Origin: Pseudomonadota bacterium | GTDB taxonomy: Bacteria > Pseudomonadota > Gammaproteobacteria > Burkholderiales > Burkholderiaceae_C | Length of the DNA: 64,000 nt | NCBI GenBank assembly: GCA_021845965.1 | Contig: JAJZUZ010000001.1 | Coordinates: forward strand, 198,300 to 262,299 | Reading direction: 5' to 3' | In this document: piece after piece, positions 55,862 to 64,000 of the stretch | Numbering within the stretch: position 1 is the first letter of the stretch | Layout: each line of letters begins with the position of its first letter | Made by a program: the position numbers and the translations under genes | Notes under the pieces: generated by a model | What the model was told of the DNA's origin: nothing | What the model saw: the letters and a program-made list of their open reading frames with translations, nothing else | Databases searched by the model: none

Positions 55862-56479
55862 ATGAACGAGCGCCTACGCGAGCTGCTGGCCCAGATGGCT
55901 GCGCTGGACGACGAGCTGCGCACGACGCTGCAGGAGCATGAGCAGCAGGTGGCCTACAAGATCCACGGCAAGCGCGTCGAGTTCGAGGCCTCGGTCCAGG
56001 CGGCGCACCGGCGCCTGCGGACCAGCTTCATCTACTGGGTCTTCAAGGACCGCCCCTTGAACCTGCTGACGGGGCCGGTGATCTACAGCATGATTGTCCC
56101 GCTGCTGCTGCTTGACCTGTGCGTCACGCTTTACCAGCGGATCTGTTTTCCCGTCTACCGTATCGCCCGGGTGCCGCGCGGCGCCTATTTCGTCTATGAC
56201 CGGCGCCAGCTCGGCTACCTGAACTTCATCGAGCGTTTCCACTGCGTCTACTGCTCCTATGCCAACGGCCTGCTGGCCTATGCCACGGAGATCGTCGCGC
56301 GCACCGAGCAGTACTTCTGCCCCATCAAGCACGCGCGCAAGGTGCTGGGCCGGCATGCCCGTTACGAGCACTTTCTGGCCTTCGGTGACGCGGTCGACTA
56401 TCCGGCGCGGCTGGAGGCTTTCCGCCGGGCCATGGAGGCGCGGCCGCAGGGTGTGTCCGACGCCCCTGTTTCAAAGTGA
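55862..56479 (+). CDS. Conserved hypothetical membrane-associated protein
   Basis: 205-residue protein that I do not recognise. An N-terminal charged helix (1-50, possible coiled coil) leads to one or two hydrophobic segments (about 64-90, LLTGPVIYSMIVPLLLLDLCVTLY). The C-terminal part is rich in aromatics and has Cys-containing blocks FHCVYCSYANG and QYFCPIKHARK, suggestive of metal binding. It lies between coaD and a histidine phosphatase, 51 and 42 bases away. No family name offered. Confidence 0.7.
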   Translation: MNERLRELLAQMAALDDELRTTLQEHEQQVAYKIHGKRVEFEASVQAAHRRLRTSFIYWVFKDRPLNLLTGPVIYSMIVPLLLLDLCVTLYQRICFPVYRIARVPRGAYFVYDRRQLGYLNFIERFHCVYCSYANGLLAYATEIVARTEQYFCPIKHARKVLGRHARYEHFLAFGDAVDYPARLEAFRRAMEARPQGVSDAPVSK

Positions 56480-56521
56480 AACGGTCACCGGGCTGCCACG
56501 CACGCGCCGCATAATGACCGC

Positions 56522-57205
56522 ATGACCGAGCTGATCCTGATACGTCACGGCGAGACCGACTGGAACCGCGAGCTGCGCTTCCAGGGCCAGCTGGACGTGC
56601 CGCTCAACGCCACCGGGCTGGAACAGGCGCGCCGCGTGGCGGAGCGCCTGGCGCAGGAGTCCATGCACTTGCTGGTGAGCAGCGATCTGCAACGCGCCTT
56701 GCAGACGGCCCAGGCGGTGGCCGGCCGGGTGCAGGCGCCCGCGCCTCAGCTGGATGCGGCCTTGCGCGAGCAGCACTTCGGCATTGTCGAGGGCTTGCAG
56801 GTGGCGGACATCAAGACCCGCTACGCGGACGCCTGGGCGCAATGGGTTCGTTTCGAGGCCGACTTCGCCTTCCAGGGCGGCGAAAGCACCCGCGCTTTCC
56901 ACGCCCGTGTGCTGGCGGCGGTGCGCGCGCTGGCCCGGCAGCACGCCGGGCGGACGCTGGCGGTGGTCACGCATGGCGGCGTGCTGGACATGGTCTACCG
57001 CAGCGCGCTGGGTCTGTCGCTGTCGGGGCCGCGCGTGAGCGAGATTCCCAACGCCGGCCTCAACCGTGTCAGGGTGCACGGTGAGATGATCGAGATCGTC
57101 GACTGGGCCGATACCCGGCATCTGGCGGATCTGCCGCCGCAGCCCGTGTATGACCAGCAACGCCTGGCGCGCGAACGCGCGGCCGCCGCATCCGACGCAG
57201 CCTGA
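56522..57205 (+). CDS. Histidine phosphatase family protein
   Basis: 227-residue phosphoglycerate-mutase-like phosphatase. The catalytic RHG is in LILIRHGETDWNRELRFQGQ (His10), with a second His in VVTHGGVLDMVYR. It resembles GpmB/CobC-type phosphatases rather than true mutases. A CATAAT lies seven bases upstream of the ATG. Substrate unknown. Confidence 0.87.
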   Translation: MTELILIRHGETDWNRELRFQGQLDVPLNATGLEQARRVAERLAQESMHLLVSSDLQRALQTAQAVAGRVQAPAPQLDAALREQHFGIVEGLQVADIKTRYADAWAQWVRFEADFAFQGGESTRAFHARVLAAVRALARQHAGRTLAVVTHGGVLDMVYRSALGLSLSGPRVSEIPNAGLNRVRVHGEMIEIVDWADTRHLADLPPQPVYDQQRLARERAAAASDAA

Positions 57206-57245
57206 GCCGCCTCAGGGTTTTTCCCGCGGGGGATAATCGGGCGCC

Positions 57246-57530
57246 ATGGCCCTGATGATCACCGACGAATGCATCAACTGCGATGTCTGCGAGCCCGAGT
57301 GCCCGAACGAGGCCATCTACCTCGGCCGTGAGATCTACGAGATCGACCCGCAGCGCTGCACCGAATGCGTGGGGCACTACGACGAGCCGCAGTGCGTGCA
57401 GCTCTGCCCGGTGGCCTGCATCCCGGTGAATCCCGCTTTTGTCGAAGACCGCGAAACGCTGTGGCAGAAGTTCCGGCGTTTGCAGGCCGAGGCCCAGGCA
57501 TTGGCGGCGGGCCGACCGCCTGGCGCCTGA
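57246..57530 (+). CDS. YfhL-type 2[4Fe-4S] ferredoxin
   Basis: 94-residue ferredoxin. The first cluster motif CINCDVCEPECP and the second, interrupted motif CTECVGHYDEPQCVQLCP, with an insertion between the first Cys pairs, are typical of YfhL/Alvin ferredoxins. Electron carrier, partner unknown. A GATAAT lies nine bases before the ATG. It converges with the DUF4124-like gene, nine bases apart. Confidence 0.92.
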   Translation: MALMITDECINCDVCEPECPNEAIYLGREIYEIDPQRCTECVGHYDEPQCVQLCPVACIPVNPAFVEDRETLWQKFRRLQAEAQALAAGRPPGA

Positions 57531-57538
57531 CGCGTCCG

Positions 57539-57940
57539 CTATTTCTGTTCTTGCTTGGGCTTGGGGGCCGGCTGCGCCTTGTAGGCCGGGATCTTGTTCT
57601 TCGCGTGCTGGTTGCCGGTCTTCTCCGGTTTCGGCTTGCGGCTGGCCTTGGCGGCTGCCGCGCGCTGCGCCTGGTCGGCCTGTTGTGCCGCACGTACCGC
57701 TGCCTCTTCCTCCTTGACGCGTTGTTTCTCCAGCGCGTCCGCGACGCGGCGTTCGTGCTGCGCGCCCTGCTGGGCTGCTTTTTGCTGCTCTGGTGATCGG
57801 GGGTCCGACGCGTCGACGGCGTTTCCGCCCGGGCAGGGCTGCTGGCTGTAGCTGTTGCCGCAGCGGTAGACCGTCTGTGCCGACGTGGCGGTCGCGAGGC
57901 ACAGGAGCACGACGGCGATGAGGTGTGACAGCGTTTTCAT
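57539..57940 (-). CDS. Small exported protein, DUF4124-like N-terminus
   Basis: 133-residue protein with a signal peptide ([21 protein letters not shown]) followed by [17 protein letters not shown], a DUF4124-type Cys pair pattern. The rest is a charged Ala/Gln/Lys-rich helix ([19 protein letters not shown]) and a Lys/Pro tail. Periplasmic or envelope location; role unknown. Its start overlaps the pth stop by four bases. Confidence 0.75.
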   Translation of the reverse strand: MKTLSHLIAVVLLCLATATSAQTVYRCGNSYSQQPCPGGNAVDASDPRSPEQQKAAQQGAQHERRVADALEKQRVKEEEAAVRAAQQADQAQRAAAAKASRKPKPEKTGNQHAKNKIPAYKAQPAPKPKQEQK

Positions 57941-58569
57941 GCAGATTCTCCTTCTTTGGGGGGCAGATTTGCGGGCCGCGGCGGCTTGGGCCGGGGCGGT
58001 TTGCTGGTGTGGATCAGCATCGTCGCCTTCTCCATCTCGCCAGCCAGCAGATCGGGCAGGGCCTTGAGGGAGCGGTCTATGCACTCCGCGATGGCCGTAC
58101 GGTGTTCGGGCGAGGGCTTCTTCAAGACCCAGTTCACCACCTCCGCTTTCACGCCGGGGTGGCCTACGCCGATGCGCAGGCGCCAGTAGTCGTCGGTACC
58201 CAGCTGCGCGTGGATGTCGCGCAGGCCGTTGTGGCCGGCGTGGCTGCCGCCCAGCTTGAGCTTGACCTGGCCGGGCACGATGTCCAGCTCGTCGTGTGCG
58301 ACCAGGATTTCGTCGGGCCGGATCTTGAAGAAGCGTGCCAGCGCCGCCACCGACTTGCCGGAAGCGTTCATGAAGGTCTGTGGCTCCAGCAGCCAGACGG
58401 TCTGCCCCTTGATCGAGGTGCGTGCGACCAGGCCGTGGTAGCTTTTGTCCATGGCCAGGCCGACCTTGAGTTCGCGCGCCACGGCGTCCACCCACCAGAA
58501 GCCGGCGTTGTGGCGGGTGGCCTCGTATTCGGGCCCGGGATTGCCCAGGCCGACAAACAGTTTGATCAT
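57937..58569 (-). CDS. pth: Peptidyl-tRNA hydrolase
   Basis: 210-residue esterase that frees tRNA from peptidyl-tRNA dropped by ribosomes. N-terminal [21 protein letters not shown] includes the catalytic His20; MNASGKSV and AHDELD are conserved. A Pro/Lys-rich tail follows the fold. It lies after rplY and its terminator, with prs next, a classic group. Confidence 0.97.
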   Translation of the reverse strand: MIKLFVGLGNPGPEYEATRHNAGFWWVDAVARELKVGLAMDKSYHGLVARTSIKGQTVWLLEPQTFMNASGKSVAALARFFKIRPDEILVAHDELDIVPGQVKLKLGGSHAGHNGLRDIHAQLGTDDYWRLRIGVGHPGVKAEVVNWVLKKPSPEHRTAIAECIDRSLKALPDLLAGEMEKATMLIHTSKPPRPKPPRPANLPPKEGESA

Positions 58570-58597
58570 GCGGCGATTATCACGGGATCGATGGGCG

Positions 58598-58628
58598 AAA
58601 AAAAACGGCCCACCGAAGTGGGCCGTTT
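58598..58628 (-). terminator. Rho-independent terminator of rplY
   Basis: On the minus strand an 11-base perfect stem (AAACGGCCCAC / GTGGGCCGTTT with a TTCG loop) is followed by a T-run of about eight. The TTCG tetraloop is especially stable. It lies 17 bases after the rplY stop and before pth. Confidence 0.9.
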
Positions 58629-58644
58629 CTGTGAGCCGTGCGGC

Positions 58645-59292
58645 TTACTTCTTGGCGGCAGGTGCCTTGGCAGCCGGGGCGGCGGCGGCCGGTGCGGCTT
58701 CGGCCGCGGGGGCTGCGGCCGCCGATTCTTCCGCGGCCGTGGTCACCACGGACACGATCACCGGGTTGGCCTTGCCATGGGTCACGGCGGTGACGCCCTT
58801 GGGCAGCTTGATGTCGGCCAGGTGCAGGGAGTCGCCCTTTTTCAGGCCGCTCAGGTCCACCGCGATGAACTCGGGGAGGTCCTTGGGCAGGCAGGAGATT
58901 TCCAGTTCGGTCACGACGTGGTTGACCAGGCACAGGTCCAGCTTGACGGCCGGGGAGTTCTCCTCACCGCTGAAGTGGAACGGCACCTTCATGTGCAGCT
59001 TGGTATTGGCGTCCACGCGCTGGAAGTCGATGTGCAGCACCAGGGGCTTGTAGGGGTGCATCTGCACATCGCGCAGCAGCACCTGGCTGGACTTGCCGTT
59101 CAGTTCCATCTCCAGGACGGACGAGTGGAAGGCTTCCTTCTTCAGGGCGTGCCACAGGGCGTTGTGGTCGAGCTCGACCAGTTGCGGCTCGCTGCTGCCA
59201 CCGTAGACGATGGCGGGCGTGCGGCCCGTGTTGCGCAGGCGGCGGCTCGCACCCGTACCTTGCTTGGCGCGCTCAAAAGCGACGAATTTCAT
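58645..59292 (-). CDS. rplY: 50S ribosomal protein L25/general stress protein Ctc
   Basis: 215-residue long-form L25 that binds 5S rRNA. The N-terminal L25 domain (1-95, [21 protein letters not shown]) is followed by a TL5/CTC beta domain (about 100-190) and an Ala-rich tail ending APAAKK. Placed between prs and pth as in many proteobacteria. Confidence 0.96.
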   Translation of the reverse strand: MKFVAFERAKQGTGASRRLRNTGRTPAIVYGGSSEPQLVELDHNALWHALKKEAFHSSVLEMELNGKSSQVLLRDVQMHPYKPLVLHIDFQRVDANTKLHMKVPFHFSGEENSPAVKLDLCLVNHVVTELEISCLPKDLPEFIAVDLSGLKKGDSLHLADIKLPKGVTAVTHGKANPVIVSVVTTAAEESAAAAPAAEAAPAAAAPAAKAPAAKK

Positions 59293-59343
59293 GGTTCACT
59301 CCAAAAGGAATCCACCGCGACCAGTGTGATTCCGGTTCAACAA

Positions 59344-59370
59344 GGCCCGCAGCAGGATTGCGTGCGGGCC
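59344..59370 (-). terminator. Hairpin after prs
   Basis: GGCCCGCA and TGCGGGCC flank an 11-base loop just beyond the prs stop. On the minus strand only TTGTTG follows, a weak U-tract, so partial termination or a stabilising stem before rplY is likely. Confidence 0.55.
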
Positions 59371-59380
59371 GGCTTCTGCC

Positions 59381-60358
59381 TCAGAACAGGTCTTCCTGCT
59401 CCGAGAACAAACTCATGACCGATTCGCCCTTGGCGATACGGTGGATGGTCTCCGCAATCAGCGGAGCCACATTCAGCTGGCGGATCTTGGGGCAGCCGGC
59501 GGCGGCCGGGCTGAGCGGGATGGTGTTGGTTACCACCACCTCGTCCAGGGCCGTGCCCTTGGACAGGCGCTCGATGGCCGGGCCGGAGAAGATGGGGTGC
59601 GTGCAATAGGCGTAGACCTTCTTGGCGCCGCGCTCCTTGAGCACCTCGGCTGCCTTCACCAGCGTGCCGGCGGTGTCGATCATGTCGTCCATGATGACGC
59701 AGTTGCGGCCCTCGATCTCGCCGATCACGTGCATCACTTCGCTCACATTGGCCTTGGGGCGGCGCTTGTCGATGATGGCCAGGTCGCAGCCCAGCTGCTT
59801 GGCCAGCGCGCGGGCGCGCACCACACCGCCGACGTCGGGCGAGACCACGATCAGATCCTCGTACTTCTTCTGGCGCAGGTCGCTCAGCAGCACGGGCGAG
59901 GCGTAGATGTTGTCGACCGGGATGTCGAAGAAACCCTGGATCTGGTCGGCGTGCAGATCCATGGTCAGCACGCGGGCCACGCCCACGGCCTGCAGCATGT
60001 TGGCCACGACCTTGGCCGTGATCGGCACGCGCGTGGAGCGCGGGCGACGGTCCTGGCGAGCGTAGCCGAAATAGGGGATGACGGCGCTGATGCGCTCGGC
60101 CGAGGCGCGCTTGAGCGCGTCGACCATGATGAGCAGCTCCATCAGCGAGTCGTTCGTGGGTGCGCAGGTGGACTGCACGACGAAGACGTCGCGGGCGCGC
60201 ACGTTCTGGTTGATCTCGACCGTGACCTCGCCATCCGAGAAGCGGCCGACGGTGGCGGCGCCCAGCGAGATGCCAAGGTGTTTGGCGATGTCGGCGGCCA
60301 ATGCCGGATTGGCATTGCCGGTGAAGATCATGAAATCCGGGGACGGAGCGACCTGCAT
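59381..60358 (-). CDS. prs: Ribose-phosphate pyrophosphokinase
   Basis: 325-residue enzyme that makes PRPP from ribose-5-phosphate and ATP. N-terminal [10 protein letters not shown], the regulatory flexible loop region [18 protein letters not shown], the PRPP-binding [10 protein letters not shown] and C-terminal ESVMSLF are all present. It follows tRNA-Gln by 40 bases, with which it may be cotranscribed. Confidence 0.97.
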   Translation of the reverse strand: MQVAPSPDFMIFTGNANPALAADIAKHLGISLGAATVGRFSDGEVTVEINQNVRARDVFVVQSTCAPTNDSLMELLIMVDALKRASAERISAVIPYFGYARQDRRPRSTRVPITAKVVANMLQAVGVARVLTMDLHADQIQGFFDIPVDNIYASPVLLSDLRQKKYEDLIVVSPDVGGVVRARALAKQLGCDLAIIDKRRPKANVSEVMHVIGEIEGRNCVIMDDMIDTAGTLVKAAEVLKERGAKKVYAYCTHPIFSGPAIERLSKGTALDEVVVTNTIPLSPAAAGCPKIRQLNVAPLIAETIHRIAKGESVMSLFSEQEDLF

Positions 60359-60398
60359 GAACGATCCAGCGATGAGCGACTGTTAACCCAGAAAAATT

Positions 60399-60475
60399 TG
60401 GCAGGGGAGGAAGGACTCGAACCCTCGCATGCCGGAATCAAAATCCGGTGCCTTAACCAACTTGGCGACTCCCCT
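60399..60475 (-). tRNA. tRNA-Gln (anticodon TTG)
   Basis: 77 bases with a full cloverleaf on the minus strand. The acceptor stem AGGGGAG pairs with CTCCCCT; discriminator G and encoded CCA end it. The D-arm is GCC...GGC, anticodon stem CCGGA/TCCGG holds a loop containing TTG, and the T-arm is GAGGG-TTCGAGT-CCTTC. It lies between ispE and prs, a conserved place. Confidence 0.96.
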
Positions 60476-60500
60476 ACACAGGTGGACAGCCGTGAACCGG

Positions 60501-61364
60501 CTACCCACCGAAACTATCGCTGGCCGCCCAACCCGCAAGCGGGTGAGCCTCCAGGCTGCAGCACATCCGGGCCTGCAGCGCGTCCGGCGCCTTCGGAACA
60601 CGCATGTCGGGCGGTGCCCACGCAAACACGGCACTTCCTGAGCCTGTCATCCTGCCGTCAAGTCCCAGACTGGTGAGCCAATCGAGGGCCTGCGTCACGC
60701 CCGGGCACAGCCGCTGGGCAACAGGCTGCAGGTCGTTGCGAGCTTCTCTGAGAAAAGCTTGCGGGTCTGCAGCAAAGCCTGAGATTGTAGCAGGAAAACT
60801 GTCGCGCCTCAAATCGGGCGCCGCAAAAATCTCGCGGGTATCCAGTCCGGCGCCCGGCTTGACCACCAGCACGTGGCGGCGCGGCAGCGTCACCGGGGTA
60901 ATCGCTTCGCCGATGCCTTCCACCCAGGCGTTGTGGCCGCGCAGAAAAAACGGCACGTCCGCGCCCAGCTGCAGGCCGATGGCACAGAGCTGTTCCAGCG
61001 ACAGGTCGAGTTGCCACAGGCGATTCAGCGCCAGCAGGGTGGAGGCGGCGTCCGACGAGCCGCCGCCCATGCCGGCCTGGGCGGGCAGGCACTTGTCGAT
61101 GGCAATATGGGCTCCGCCTGTACAGCCGGTGGCGCCCTGCAGCGCACGCGCCGCGCGCAGGATCAGGTCGTCGGCCGGCAGCGGCGTGGTCAGGTCCTCG
61201 CGGCTGAGTTGGCCGTTCGGGCGCTGCTCGAAATGCAGGGTGTCGGCCCAGTCGATCAGCATGAAGACCGACTGCAACAGGTGGTAGCCGTCGCCCCGCC
61301 GCCCCGTGATGTGCAGAAAGAGATTGAGCTTGGCCGGCGCCGGGATGTCGTAGAGCGACTGCAT
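60501..61364 (-). CDS. ispE: 4-Diphosphocytidyl-2-C-methyl-D-erythritol kinase
   Basis: 287-residue GHMP kinase of the MEP isoprenoid pathway. N-terminal PAPAKLNLFLHITGRRGDGYH is the substrate site; the GHMP ATP loop is PAQAGMGGGSSDAAS at about 94-108; the C-terminal block is MTGSGSAVFAW. It is followed by tRNA-Gln 25 bases on and preceded by lolB. Confidence 0.96.
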   Translation of the reverse strand: MQSLYDIPAPAKLNLFLHITGRRGDGYHLLQSVFMLIDWADTLHFEQRPNGQLSREDLTTPLPADDLILRAARALQGATGCTGGAHIAIDKCLPAQAGMGGGSSDAASTLLALNRLWQLDLSLEQLCAIGLQLGADVPFFLRGHNAWVEGIGEAITPVTLPRRHVLVVKPGAGLDTREIFAAPDLRRDSFPATISGFAADPQAFLREARNDLQPVAQRLCPGVTQALDWLTSLGLDGRMTGSGSAVFAWAPPDMRVPKAPDALQARMCCSLEAHPLAGWAASDSFGG

Positions 61365-61394
61365 GTCCCGATTATCGGTGGCACGCCCTGGTGC

Positions 61395-61898
61395 TCACGG
61401 CTGCTCAAGGATCAGCCGCAACTCGGCCGCCGGCGCCGGCTGCTCGCGCCGTGCCAGCAGCCGCCCCTCATCCAGCTGCGACAGGTCGGCACGCCAGCCG
61501 TCGGCCTGGGCTGGCTGGCCCTGCAACCACTGGAAGAGTGCCGCAATGGGAATGGCGGTGCCGGTCGCCTCGGCCGCCAGCGCGTCGAGGGAGTCGAAGG
61601 CGCGCGTCTGGCCGTCGCTGCGCAGCAGGGCGATCCGGGGGCTCCAGCGCAGTTGCGCCAGTGTCGTGCCCAAGGGGGTGGACAGCAGCAGCTCGCCCGC
61701 CTCGGCCTGTCCGCTGAGCTCGAAGTTGGCGAAGTACGAGGTGGGCTCCGGGGTCTCCACGCGCAAGGCCAGGCGGCCGCGCCAGTACGCCGCGGGCTGG
61801 GCGCTGGCGGGCGAGGCTGGCGGCGGGGTGGCGCAGCCCGCCAGCACGGCGCCCAGCGCGCCCAGCAGCGCTGCCACAAGTAGGCGCTGCAGTTTCAC
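61395..61898 (-). CDS. lolB: Outer-membrane lipoprotein LolB
   Basis: 167-residue acceptor that receives lipoproteins from LolA and inserts them into the outer membrane. The lipobox is VLAGC with lipidated Cys at about 22 and no Asp at +2, consistent with outer-membrane sorting. WRGRLALRVE and LRWSPRIALLRSDGQ fit the LolB fold. It overlaps the TPR gene by four bases and precedes ispE, the usual lolB-ispE-prs group. Confidence 0.9.
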   Translation of the reverse strand: MKLQRLLVAALLGALGAVLAGCATPPPASPASAQPAAYWRGRLALRVETPEPTSYFANFELSGQAEAGELLLSTPLGTTLAQLRWSPRIALLRSDGQTRAFDSLDALAAEATGTAIPIAALFQWLQGQPAQADGWRADLSQLDEGRLLARREQPAPAAELRLILEQP

Positions 61899-63634
61899 GG
61901 CTTGACACGCAGGCGCTTGAGCGTCTCGACCAGGGTCTCGTTCTCGGGGTTGAGTTGCAGGCCTTCGCGCCAGACGCTCAGGGCCTGCTCACGCTGGCCC
62001 AGGCTCCACAGAACCTCGCCCAGGTGGGCGGCGATCTCGGCGTCGGGGCGGGCGCGATAGGCCTTTTCGAGGATGCGCTGGGCCTCGCTCCGGTTGCCGT
62101 CGCGGAATTCGACCCAACCCAGGCTGTCGTTGATGAAGGGGTCGCCGGGTGCGAATTCCAGCGCCTTGAGGATGAGCTGGCGTGCCTCGGCCAGCCGCAC
62201 CCCGCGATCGGCCAGCGAATAGCCGAGCGCGTTGTAGGCGTGGTGGTAATCGGGCTTCTCGGCCATGATGCGGCGCAGGATGCGCTCCATTTCGTCCGGG
62301 TGCCCCAGTTTCTCGGCCAGCGTCGCCTGGTCATAGAGCAGGTCGTAGTCCTTGGGATCACGCTGCGTGGCTTCGGCCAGCAGGTCGTAGGCCTGCTGGT
62401 AGAGCTTGTTGTCGCGCAGCAGCTGTACTTCACTGGAAAGCTTCACGCGCGCATCCGCCGGCGAACGTTCGGGCAGCTTGCGGATGAGTGCGCGCGCCTC
62501 GTTGATCTTGCCCTGGCGCGCCAGGATGCCGGCACGCCGGCTCTGGGTGCGTACGAGATCCTCCGGGCTGTTGATCCTGGCCAGCCAGCTCTCGGCTTGT
62601 TTGTAGTCCTTGCGCTGCTCGGCGATCTGCGCCAGCGACAGGTAGGCCTGCGCCAGGGCCCGGTTGGATTCCTCGTGGGCACCGTTGCCGCGCCGCGCCT
62701 GCATCAGGTCCAGGAAGCGCTTGAGCGAGCGCTCGGCCGCGTCCAGCCGGTTGTCCTGCAATTCCAGCGTGCCACGGATGAGCCAGGCCTCCGCGTAATC
62801 GGGCTTCTCGTCCGTGACGAGTTGCACCTGGCTGCCGGCTTCGGCATAGCGCTGGGCATCGAGCAGCGCGCGTGTGTAGGCCAGTCGCACCTCCACCAGG
62901 GGGTGGCCTTCGAGGTATTTGCGTACGATGGTCTCGGCGCCCGGTTGATTGGGGGCCATCAGCACCAGCGCCAGCAGCACCGGCCCCTCGGCGCGCGCGT
63001 CCTGGGCCTGGCCGCGACGCGCGGCATCCAGCGCGCCGGCGGTGTCACCGGCTTCCAGGCGCAGGCGGCCCACCGAACTCCAGGCCGCGGCGCCATTGGT
63101 GCCATTGCCCAGGTACTCGGCCAGCGCCTGTTCCATGGCCTCAGCTGCCGCCTTCTTGTCGCTGCTGCGCGCGAAGTAGCGTGGCAGCAGCGTGATGGTG
63201 AGGGTGCGCTCGTTGGGATCGGCCAGGGCCACTTCGCGCTTGAGCGGCTCCACCGTCTCCGCCAGGCGGTTCAGGCCGATGAGGATCTGCAGCACGTAGC
63301 GGTTGGCTTCGCGTGATTCGGGTTGCGCCTGCTTCCAGGCCCGGGCGGCCTGCAGGGCCGATTCGCCGGCACGGGCCTCCAGCGCGATCTCGACCGCGCG
63401 CTGGTACAGGCGCGCATCGCCGGTCTTGCGGGCGGCGTCGAGCATGAGCGAGTAGCCGGTGCCGGCTTCGCCGCGCTGCACGCTCAGCTCACCCAGCAGC
63501 AGTTGGTAGAACAACTCGCCGTCCAGGGACGAGTTGACGGGGGCCGGCTCGGGCGCTTCGGGTGCCGGTGGCTGCGCGTGCGCAGCCAGGGCGCACGTCA
63601 GCAGCAGAGGCAGGAGACGTAGGCGTGAGAACAT
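61895..63634 (-). CDS. Large exported TPR-repeat protein
   Basis: 579-residue protein with a signal peptide (RLRLLPLLLTCALAAHA) and many tetratricopeptide repeats from about 40 to 575, most regular in the last 200 residues (for example KPDYHHAYNALGYSLADRG). The usual role is protein-protein scaffolding in the periplasm. The ATG at 63634 places the signal peptide at the N-terminus. It is divergent from mutM by 47 bases and co-translated with lolB, the typical betaproteobacterial arrangement, but no assigned function is known to me. Confidence 0.87.
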   Translation of the reverse strand: MFSRLRLLPLLLTCALAAHAQPPAPEAPEPAPVNSSLDGELFYQLLLGELSVQRGEAGTGYSLMLDAARKTGDARLYQRAVEIALEARAGESALQAARAWKQAQPESREANRYVLQILIGLNRLAETVEPLKREVALADPNERTLTITLLPRYFARSSDKKAAAEAMEQALAEYLGNGTNGAAAWSSVGRLRLEAGDTAGALDAARRGQAQDARAEGPVLLALVLMAPNQPGAETIVRKYLEGHPLVEVRLAYTRALLDAQRYAEAGSQVQLVTDEKPDYAEAWLIRGTLELQDNRLDAAERSLKRFLDLMQARRGNGAHEESNRALAQAYLSLAQIAEQRKDYKQAESWLARINSPEDLVRTQSRRAGILARQGKINEARALIRKLPERSPADARVKLSSEVQLLRDNKLYQQAYDLLAEATQRDPKDYDLLYDQATLAEKLGHPDEMERILRRIMAEKPDYHHAYNALGYSLADRGVRLAEARQLILKALEFAPGDPFINDSLGWVEFRDGNRSEAQRILEKAYRARPDAEIAAHLGEVLWSLGQREQALSVWREGLQLNPENETLVETLKRLRVKP

Positions 63635-63681
63635 CGGACCATAATAATCCAAGCCTCCTTGCCCCCGCCTGACCAACCGCC

Positions 63682-64000
63682 ATGCCCGAATTGCCCGAGG
63701 TCGAAGCCACGCGCCTGAGCTTTGCCGACCGCATTGCCGGTGCGCGCATCCTGTCCGCCACGACCGGCAAGCCGCTGCGCTGGCCCCTGGGCATTGCCCC
63801 GGCGCGTCTGGTGGGGCGCACGGTGCGTGGCGTGCGCCGGCGCGGCAAATACCTGCTGCTGGACCTGGACGCGGGGCTGCTGCTTGTGCACCTGGGCATG
63901 TCGGGCAGCCTGAGCTTTGCCCCCCACCTGCCGCCGCCCGGGCCGCACGACCATTTCGAGCTGGTGACCACGCGCGGCACCTTGCGTCTGAACGACCCGC
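63682..64000 (+). CDS. mutM: Formamidopyrimidine-DNA glycosylase, N-terminal part (cut by window end)
   Basis: First ~106 codons of the base-excision repair enzyme that removes 8-oxoguanine and formamidopyrimidines. The catalytic N-terminus MPELPEVE carries the nucleophilic Pro2 and Glu3, followed by [12 protein letters not shown] and [10 protein letters not shown], family markers including the Lys used in catalysis. The frame is open at the window edge; the zinc finger would lie beyond it. Confidence 0.95.
   Translation, partial: MPELPEVEATRLSFADRIAGARILSATTGKPLRWPLGIAPARLVGRTVRGVRRRGKYLLLDLDAGLLLVHLGMSGSLSFAPHLPPPGPHDHFELVTTRGTLRLNDP

Overview
This 64 kb window is a gene-dense, high-GC chromosomal segment from a betaproteobacterium, most likely a Comamonadaceae-type Burkholderiales. 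The evidence is the proS / lytic transglycosylase and prfA-hemA orders, the ubiE - Tim44-like - ubiJ - ubiB run, the mutM | TPR - lolB - ispE - tRNA-Gln - prs - rplY - pth block, and a 1302-residue FAD/Fe-S oxidoreductase of a kind common in that order. Family assignments come from reading motifs and recalled homologues; no database search was run. I see no rRNA, phage, IS element or CRISPR array. One tRNA, tRNA-Gln(TTG), is present, and both ends of the window cut a gene (proS, mutM).

Layout. 1-9.6 kb holds the proS tail, a soluble lytic transglycosylase, a CNNM/CorC-type membrane protein, a Lon-like AAA ATPase without protease, grxD, slyD, a well-promoted alkB-type alkane hydroxylase, then prmC, prfA and hemA. 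9.6-14 kb is an EmrRAB-like drug efflux operon bracketed by two paralogous small outer-membrane barrels. 14-19 kb is a complete ugpBAECQ operon for glycerol-3-phosphate and glycerophosphodiester uptake, with a strong GC hairpin between ugpB and ugpA. 19-21.7 kb is a translationally coupled pair (Cfa-like SAM methyltransferase, then FAD oxidase) of the type that makes mid-chain methyl-branched or methylated unsaturated fatty acids. It is divergent from the large DUF3683 oxidoreductase.

25.8-31.6 kb carries DUF971, ubiE, a Tim44-like protein, ubiJ, ubiB and a sodium:solute symporter. 31.7-38.3 kb has fmdB, a DUF502 protein, aspS with a clear terminator, an overlapping nudB - EEP hydrolase - clsB operon, and folE followed two bases later by a BLUF photoreceptor. 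38.5-46.4 kb contains a MinD/FlhG-like ATPase coupled to a diguanylate cyclase, a secreted nuclease, moeB/thiF, ctpA, gpmA, a membrane rhodanese, grxC, secB and gpsA.

The most distinctive part is 46.4-54.1 kb, a cyanophycin (multi-L-arginyl-poly-L-aspartate) locus. A full-length cyanophycin synthetase follows a shorter paralogue whose Mur-ligase P-loop is destroyed. Divergent from them are an ABC exporter-type protein with an added N-terminal domain and zinc ribbon, and an overlapping DUF1854 gene. The synthetase pair makes biological sense as nitrogen storage, but the job of the ABC/DUF1854 pair is essentially undescribed, and I regard it as the best candidate for a novel system here. The window ends with nadA, coaD, an uncharacterised membrane protein, a histidine phosphatase, a ferredoxin, pth, rplY, prs, tRNA-Gln, ispE, lolB, a large TPR protein and the start of mutM.

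No gene-free stretch exceeds 300 bases. The longest (38288-38510, 21649-21859, 3576-3759, 10151-10315, 43074-43234) are described as features or in the findings.
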